Origin: Spirosoma fluviale
Lineage (GTDB): Bacteria > Bacteroidota > Bacteroidia > Cytophagales > Spirosomataceae
Direction: 5' to 3'
Assembly: GCF_900230225.1 (NCBI RefSeq)
Contig: NZ_OCNH01000004.1
Location: 248,001-312,000 of the forward strand
Length of the DNA: 64,000 bases
A program made the position numbers and the translations under genes. Position 1 is the first letter of the stretch. Every line of letters starts with the position of its first letter. The notes beneath the pieces were generated by a model. The model made no database searches. It worked only from the letters and a program-made list of their open reading frames with translations, and was not told the origin of the DNA. This document shows positions 59,115-64,000 of the stretch, piece by piece.

Positions 59115-61133
59115 ATGAAAAAATTACTGACCCTACCCGGTCTTCTTCTTGCGCTTTTATTTCCCCTCTCTTTCGCCCTGGCCCAGCGCCCGGCTACGGA
59201 AGAGGATTACTACCGAATCGTAACCTTACCGATTCCGGAAACCATCAAACTCGAAGTAGGCGGACTGGCTCCCCTGCCCGATGGCCGTTTGGCCGTTTGT
59301 ACCCGCCGGGGCGAGGTCTGGATCATCAGCAACCCCTACATGCAGGGAAGCCGCGTACCGACCTACAAAAAATTTGCCTCGGGTTTGCACGAGCCGCTGG
59401 GCCTCATGTGGCACCCAAAAGGCTACTTCCTTTGTACGCAGCGGGGTGAAGTCACCAAGCTGGTCGATAACGATGGCGACGATGTGGCCGACGAATACAG
59501 TTCATTCTACAAATGGCCGCTATCGGGCAATTACCACGAGTACAGCTACGGGCCCGTACTGCTGCCCGACGGCGACATGATCATTACCCTCAACCTCGAC
59601 TGGATCGGCTATGGGGCCAGCCTGGCCAAATGGCGCGGCTGGATGCTTAAACTCACCGAAAACGGCGAAATGACGCCCTGGGCAACGGGCCTTCGGTCGC
59701 CCGCCGGATTCGGCATTCTGCACGACGGCAGCATTTTCTACACCGAAAACCAGGGCGACTGGGTTGGCTCGGGGCGGATGACCAACCTGACGAAAGGGGC
59801 TTTTGCCGGTAATCCGGCCGGTCTGCGCTGGTCGGGCGAGCCGGGTTCGCCTTTGTCGCTCAAGCCGGAAGAGGTACCCAGCACAGGCAAACCCATGTTT
59901 GAGGTAGCCAAAACTGTTAAAGAATTAAAGGTGCCCGCCGTTTGGTTTCCGCACACGCTGATGGGTATTTCGACCTCAGATTTTAAGGAAGACACCACCA
60001 AAGGCGCTTTCGGCCCGTTTGCCGGGCAACTGTTCGTGGGCGACCAGGGGCACAGTAAAATTATGCGGGTAGCGCTGGAGAAAGTCAACGGGGAGTGGCA
60101 GGGGGCCTGCTTCCCATTCCGCGAAGGATTTCAGTCGGGTATTATCCGCACCGTTTGGGGTCAGGATGGTTCGATGTTCGTGGGTATGACGAGCCGGGGC
60201 TGGGCCGCTACGGGCAAAGACCCGTATGGTATTCAGCGGCTGGTCTGGACGGGTAAAATGCCGTTCGAGATGAAGACCATCACCTCCAAACCCGATGGTT
60301 TCGAGGTCACCTTCACCGCCCCCGTCGACCGGAAAGCCGCCGAAAGCCCCGAGAGCTACAGCCTGAACAGTTTCACCTACAAGTACCACAGAACCTACGG
60401 AAGCCCCATCGAAAATGCCCGTCCGGTGCCCATTCGGGGTGTTGTAGTGGCTCCCGATGGCCTGAGTGCCCGAATCGTGGCCGACACCGTTCTGCGTGAG
60501 GGCTACATTCATGAAGTAAAGGCCGAGGGCGTCCGGTCGGCGTCGGGTATGCCCCTGTTGCACTCGGTTGGTTATTATACGCTCAACGCCATTGCGCCTG
60601 GCGAAAAACTGACCCTGCCCGCACGCGCGGTGGCCATGGCCAAACACGACCATGCGGAGATGATGGCGACCGAAAAGAAAGCAGCCGCCACAACCAGCAA
60701 AAACGTTAAATCGGTGAATGCCAAACGGACGGTAGCCATGCCCGCCGACTGGACCAACGGTGCCGACCAAACGCTGACGGTGGGCACGAAACCCGGCCTG
60801 AAATTTGATACGGATAAGCTGGAAGTAAAAGCAGGCAGCCGGATCAAGCTCGTGTTCAACAACAACGACGACATGCTGCACAATTTCGTGATCACGAAAC
60901 CGGGCGCGGCCAATGCCGTTGGCGATGCCGCCCTTCGGCTCAATCTTAATGGCCCGAAAATGAACTACGTACCCGCCACGCCTAACGTGCTGTATCACAC
61001 GAATATCTTGCAGCCCGAAACTTCGGAAACGATCTATTTTCTGGCTCCTGCCGAGCCGGGTGATTACCAGTTCGTCTGCTCCTTCCCCGGCCACTCGTCA
61101 CTGATGCAGGGCACACTGAAAGTGGTGAAATAA
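59115..61133 (+). CDS. Beta-propeller fused to an azurin-like cupredoxin
   Basis: 672 residues from ATG 59115; a longer frame from 59043 overlaps csaA and was rejected. A signal peptide (1-24, ending FALAQ) is followed by a sorbosone-dehydrogenase-like propeller (about 30-420: GGLAPLPDGRLAVCTRRGEVW, EPLGLMWHPKGYF, SPAGFGILHDGSIFYTENQGDW). The C-terminal cupredoxin (about 545-672) has all type-1 copper ligands: H589, C655, H660 and M664, with azurin-type spacing C-x4-H-x3-M. Together these suggest oxidation of a periplasmic substrate with transfer of electrons to copper. It is followed by a terminator. Confidence 0.88.
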   Translation: MKKLLTLPGLLLALLFPLSFALAQRPATEEDYYRIVTLPIPETIKLEVGGLAPLPDGRLAVCTRRGEVWIISNPYMQGSRVPTYKKFASGLHEPLGLMWHPKGYFLCTQRGEVTKLVDNDGDDVADEYSSFYKWPLSGNYHEYSYGPVLLPDGDMIITLNLDWIGYGASLAKWRGWMLKLTENGEMTPWATGLRSPAGFGILHDGSIFYTENQGDWVGSGRMTNLTKGAFAGNPAGLRWSGEPGSPLSLKPEEVPSTGKPMFEVAKTVKELKVPAVWFPHTLMGISTSDFKEDTTKGAFGPFAGQLFVGDQGHSKIMRVALEKVNGEWQGACFPFREGFQSGIIRTVWGQDGSMFVGMTSRGWAATGKDPYGIQRLVWTGKMPFEMKTITSKPDGFEVTFTAPVDRKAAESPESYSLNSFTYKYHRTYGSPIENARPVPIRGVVVAPDGLSARIVADTVLREGYIHEVKAEGVRSASGMPLLHSVGYYTLNAIAPGEKLTLPARAVAMAKHDHAEMMATEKKAAATTSKNVKSVNAKRTVAMPADWTNGADQTLTVGTKPGLKFDTDKLEVKAGSRIKLVFNNNDDMLHNFVITKPGAANAVGDAALRLNLNGPKMNYVPATPNVLYHTNILQPETSETIYFLAPAEPGDYQFVCSFPGHSSLMQGTLKVVK

Positions 61134-61151
61134 GGTTGCCGCTTGTACCAG

Positions 61152-61188
61152 ATAATGACGCTCTCGTCGAGAGCGTCATTATTTTACC
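61152..61188 (+). terminator. Intrinsic terminator
   Basis: ATAATGACGCTCTCG (61152-61166) pairs with CGAGAGCGTCATTAT (61168-61182), followed by TTTTACC. It lies 18 bases after the stop of the propeller-cupredoxin gene. Confidence 0.9.
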
Positions 61189-61229
61189 CAATCCGAACGT
61201 CTAATCGACTGATTCTCCGTTCTATCCCT

Positions 61230-61763
61230 ATGCGAACCACTTTACTACTCATCGTCCTGCTTTTTAGCTTACAGGTTGCCAACGCCCAGCGCCGACGCGA
61301 CGAAGACACTGCTCATTACCGGGCCATGCCTATTCCGGCGCATCTGCTGCCTATTGAGCGGGCATATGGGTCATCGTCGCTGGGAAGCGTCTACTTTTAC
61401 GGTGGCAAGCGCCTGTCATCCCCCTATTCGCTGGAGATTCCGTTCTACGAACTTAACGACCCAACGGTTAGCCACCGGTTTCAGACCTTTCGTACCCTCA
61501 CCACCCTGAGCCGACTAACGGCCCTCTTACCGCTGGCCTATATTTTATTGAGCAGTAACCGCACCGGGGGCACCTATTGGACCATTTATGGCGGCTCCAT
61601 CGCAGCATCGCTAACCCTCTCGATTGTTGGCAACGGGCAAATCAACAAGGCCGTAACCCGGTATAATGATTTACTTCGCCAACCCAGAATAGGCATGTCG
61701 CTGGCTCCCGTACCCCTAACGGGCTCACTGGCTGCGGGGGTAGGGGTTTCGTATGGGTTTTAA
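61230..61763 (+). CDS. Small secreted protein, unknown
   Basis: 177 residues from ATG 61230; a longer in-frame start at 61143 overlaps the terminator. The signal peptide ends VANAQ. The mature protein has an unusual basic start (RRRDEDTAHYR), two hydrophobic segments (LTALLPLAYILLSS; SIAASLTLSIVG) and an end GVGVSYGF that resembles an outer-membrane beta-strand terminus. No known domain. A strong terminator follows at 61898. Confidence 0.6.
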   Translation: MRTTLLLIVLLFSLQVANAQRRRDEDTAHYRAMPIPAHLLPIERAYGSSSLGSVYFYGGKRLSSPYSLEIPFYELNDPTVSHRFQTFRTLTTLSRLTALLPLAYILLSSNRTGGTYWTIYGGSIAASLTLSIVGNGQINKAVTRYNDLLRQPRIGMSLAPVPLTGSLAAGVGVSYGF

Positions 61764-61897
61764 GTTGATATCCGCAGGATATACCGATTACATACAAACA
61801 AAAAAGCGTGGATGCGAATGGAGCCACAAGAAAACGGCTTCTTACTTTATTCGGCCTGATTACTGATCTACAAAATATTCGTTGGCACTGATATTCT

Positions 61898-61931
61898 AAA
61901 AAGCGCAAACTAGGCTGGTTTGCGCTTTTTT
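61898..61931 (+). terminator. Intrinsic terminator upstream of the M28 gene
   Basis: AAAAAGCGCAAAC (61898-61910) pairs with GTTTGCGCTTTTTT (61918-61931), ending in a clean T-tract. It separates the 61230 gene from the peptidase. Confidence 0.9.
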
Positions 61932-61961
61932 AGTAGCTTCGCTGATTCAATCAGCAAACTC

Positions 61962-63347
61962 ATGCAAATAAAACCATCGCGTCTTCTTTTTATCGCTTTC
62001 ATTCTTTTTTCACCCCTACTCAACGCCCAAACAATTGTTAACCGCGACCCCCAAATCGCGGATCTCGTCAGCCAGATCTCGGCCGATAGCCTCCGGGCTC
62101 ATATCAATGGACTCGTCAGTTTCGGCACCCGCCATACGCTGAGCGTACCCGCCGATGCCACGACGCAGGTGGGCAAAAAAGGCCTGGGTGCCGCCCGACA
62201 GTGGATTCTCGGCAAATTCAACCAATATGCCAAACAGTCGGGCGGACGAATGACCGCCATGCTCGATACCTGGACACTCCAGCCCGACGGTCGGCGGGTA
62301 GATAAACCCGCTAATATGGGCAACGTGATGGCCACCCTGAAAGGTACTGATCCCACCGACACCCGCGTTTTCATTGTGCAGGGCCACATGGACAGCCGCG
62401 TAACCAACGTGATGAACCGCGAATCGGACGCGCCGGGTGCCAACGACGATGGATCGGGAACGGCGGCCGTGATTGAATTATGCCGGGTTATGAGCAAATC
62501 GTCTTTCCCCGCCACGGTCATTTTCGTGACGCTAACGGGCGAAGAGCAGGGCTTGTTAGGGGCCGAACACTTGTCGGAACGGGCCGTCAAGGAGAAGTGG
62601 AACCTCGAAGCGGTGCTCAACAACGACATCATGGGCAGCAACAACAGCAGCGATACCCGTATCATCGACAACACCCGCATCCGGGTATTCAGCGAAGGGC
62701 TACCGGGCAATCTGATGAAAGATACCACCGGCCGTATCGGGCAAATCCGTCAGTTCGGCAATGAAAACGACGGCAAAGCCCGCACCCTGGCGCGTTACCT
62801 AAAAGAAGTGGGTGAACGCTACGTCGAAAATCTGGAAGTCGTGATGGTGTACCGCAATGACCGTTACCTGCGCGGGGGCGACCATACACCCTACGTGCAA
62901 CGCGGTTTTGCCGCCGTTCGTCTGACCGAGATGAACGAAAACTATGAACACCAGCACCAGGACCTACGCACCGAAAATGGAATCGAATACGGCGACCACC
63001 CGAAGTTCATGGATTTCGAATACCTCCGCAAAAACACGGCGATCAACCTGGCCACGCTCGCCAATCTGGCCAAAGCCCCGGCGGTACCCCAGAAAGTGAC
63101 GGTGGATGTTCGGAACCTCACCAACGCGACGGTGCTATACTGGCAGGCACCCTTAACAGGCAAAGTGAAAGGCTATTATGTACTCATGCGGGAAACGTAT
63201 TGGCCGTTCTGGCAGAAGAAATTCTTCACCACCAAACTCGGCATGACGCTCCCCTATTCGAAAGACAATTATTATTTCGCCGTGCAGGCCGTGAGTGAGG
63301 ATGGGAATGAGAGCTTGCCGGTATTACCCGTCCCGAATTTGCGGTAA
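61962..63347 (+). CDS. Secreted M28 family metallopeptidase
   Basis: 461 residues from ATG 61962; a longer frame from 61920 starts in the terminator. The signal peptide ends LLNAQ. The two-zinc ligand motifs are visible: G-H142-M-D144 in VQGHMDSR, GANDDGSGTAAVIEL with D162, TGEEQGLLG with E194/E195 (catalytic and metal), ND222IMG, and His in GGDHTPYVQRG. It is a periplasmic or secreted aminopeptidase. The C-terminal 90 residues form a separate beta-rich region (KVTVDVRNLTNATVLYWQAP). Confidence 0.93.
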   Translation: MQIKPSRLLFIAFILFSPLLNAQTIVNRDPQIADLVSQISADSLRAHINGLVSFGTRHTLSVPADATTQVGKKGLGAARQWILGKFNQYAKQSGGRMTAMLDTWTLQPDGRRVDKPANMGNVMATLKGTDPTDTRVFIVQGHMDSRVTNVMNRESDAPGANDDGSGTAAVIELCRVMSKSSFPATVIFVTLTGEEQGLLGAEHLSERAVKEKWNLEAVLNNDIMGSNNSSDTRIIDNTRIRVFSEGLPGNLMKDTTGRIGQIRQFGNENDGKARTLARYLKEVGERYVENLEVVMVYRNDRYLRGGDHTPYVQRGFAAVRLTEMNENYEHQHQDLRTENGIEYGDHPKFMDFEYLRKNTAINLATLANLAKAPAVPQKVTVDVRNLTNATVLYWQAPLTGKVKGYYVLMRETYWPFWQKKFFTTKLGMTLPYSKDNYYFAVQAVSEDGNESLPVLPVPNLR

Positions 63348-63353
63348 TATATC

Positions 63354-63388
63354 CAGCCCACCGCTTTAGCGGTGGCTGATAGTTTTTC
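63354..63388 (+). terminator. Terminator-like hairpin after M28 gene
   Basis: CAGCCCACCGC (63354-63364) and GCGGTGGCTG (63369-63378) pair with a one-base bulge, then ATAGTTTTT. Confidence 0.7.
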
Positions 63389-63436
63389 CTGTTGACCCTA
63401 CTGTATACCTATCACCTAACCCGCTCCGTATCAACC

Positions 63437-64000
63437 ATGTCCACTGTCTCCAAACGTCAATTTCTGAAGTCACTCGCCAGAACAGCCGCTTTATCAACCT
63501 GGGCGGGCTTGGATGAAACGCTGGCGAAGGTGGCGAACGTGCCATCGGCAACCCTGGCCCGGAAGGAGGATTTCTGGGTTGATATTCGGGCGGCTTACCC
63601 CGTTACGAAGGACTTTATCCAGCTCGAAAACGGGTACTATTCGCTGGCGGCACAGCCCGTGATGGACAGTTACCTAAAACACATTCAGCGGATAAATTCG
63701 GTATCGTCCTATTACATGCGGACGCGCCAGTTCGATGATAAACGGGAATCCCAAACGCAACTGGCCAGGCTGCTGGGCTGTTCGCCCGACGAGCTGATTA
63801 TTACCCGAAACACCACCGAATCGCTGGATACCGTTATTGGGGGACTGACCTGGAAAGCGGGCGACGAGGCCATTATGGCGCAGCAGGATTATGGGGCCAT
63901 GCAGGATATGTTCAAGCTTCAGGCCCGGCGGCACGGGATTGTGAACCGGACGCTTTCGTTGCCTAATCACCCAAAATCTGACGAAGAGCTGGTCAGCCTG
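63437..64000 (+). CDS. Class-V aminotransferase-fold PLP enzyme with Tat-like leader (partial)
   Basis: 188 residues are visible before the window ends, and the frame is open. The N terminus MSTVSKRQFLKSLARTAAL looks like a Tat-type leader with a single Arg in place of RR (KRQFLK). The rest follows isopenicillin-N-epimerase/cysteine-desulfurase-like PLP proteins: FIQLENGYYSLAAQPVMDSY, LLGCSPDELIITRNTTESLDTVIGGL and DEAIMAQQDYGAMQDMF. The PLP lysine lies beyond the window. Confidence 0.8.
   Translation, partial: MSTVSKRQFLKSLARTAALSTWAGLDETLAKVANVPSATLARKEDFWVDIRAAYPVTKDFIQLENGYYSLAAQPVMDSYLKHIQRINSVSSYYMRTRQFDDKRESQTQLARLLGCSPDELIITRNTTESLDTVIGGLTWKAGDEAIMAQQDYGAMQDMFKLQARRHGIVNRTLSLPNHPKSDEELVSL

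Noticed and set aside
59976..61094. 372-residue antisense frame opposite the propeller-cupredoxin gene
   Set aside because: Long antisense frames arise from the codon bias of these GC-rich genes; the plus strand has clear domains, a signal peptide and copper ligands.
1..64000. CRISPR array, prophage or insertion sequence
   Set aside because: No regular spaced repeats, no transposase or integrase and no phage structural genes were seen; the repeats are palindromic intergenic units.

Overview
The window looks like chromosomal DNA of a Cytophagales bacterium of the Spirosoma/Larkinella/Fibrella type. The grounds are TonB-dependent receptors (one with an N-terminal carboxypeptidase-regulatory domain), MoxR/DUF58/DUF4129/DUF4350 membrane genes, DUF820 (Uma2), a SpoIIM-RDD pair, several copies of the Bacteroidetes -7 promoter hexamer TAnnTTTG, weak Shine-Dalgarno signals and many palindromic intergenic repeats. 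No taxon was tested by search.

Layout. 1-9 kb is loosely packed, with long intergenic gaps: the N-terminal part of an FAD-linked oxidase (cut by the window start), a small Spy/CpxP-like protein, a carboxypeptidase-regulatory-domain protein, a membrane esterase, two tiny minus-strand genes, a photolyase/cryptochrome-family protein and an alpha/beta hydrolase. 9-20 kb holds an M20 amidohydrolase and an RDD protein, facing a co-directional membrane operon: SpoIIM-like, a multi-pass protein, DUF4129, DUF4350, MoxR ATPase, two secreted proteins and DUF58. 20-28 kb is housekeeping and mixed: Uma2, tatC, glyA, an AraC regulator divergent from a PhyH-type dioxygenase, dsbD, a short low-molecular-weight phosphatase homologue and a second AraC regulator. 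29-34 kb has a secreted cupin, a decayed cyclophilin-like gene, and a three-subunit molybdenum hydroxylase with a Tat leader (PaoABC type). 34-39 kb has an acetyltransferase, a TonB receptor, a laminin-B-like envelope protein and two tRNAs (Gly-GCC, Leu-TAA) driven by a near-ideal Bacteroidetes promoter.

39-47 kb holds an uncharacterised two-gene unit: a membrane-anchored protein whose mature N terminus is predicted to be His (HVGS) and a polytopic protein with a duplicated D-x2-WH / PPH motif. An AraC regulator with membrane segments, a serine hydrolase, endonuclease V and a fatty-acid-hydroxylase-family protein follow. 47-53.6 kb has a PhnA-domain protein, a membrane-fused patatin, a ModE-type DNA-binding protein, an unknown gene and a second TonB receptor. 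53.6-64 kb has a GT-C-like membrane protein, a sorbosone-dehydrogenase-like propeller, an unknown secreted protein, csaA, a propeller-cupredoxin fusion, a small secreted protein, an M28 peptidase and the start of a class-V aminotransferase-fold protein.

The most interesting signal is regulatory. Two tandem 24-bp dyads directly in front of the second TonB receptor have the 8-8-8 geometry and half-site sequence of enterobacterial ModE operators, and a ModE-type protein is encoded about 0.8 kb upstream. This predicts a ModE-controlled, possibly molybdate- or molybdophore-specific, outer-membrane transporter. Second is the HVGS/PPH gene pair, a candidate uncharacterised metal- or redox-related membrane system.
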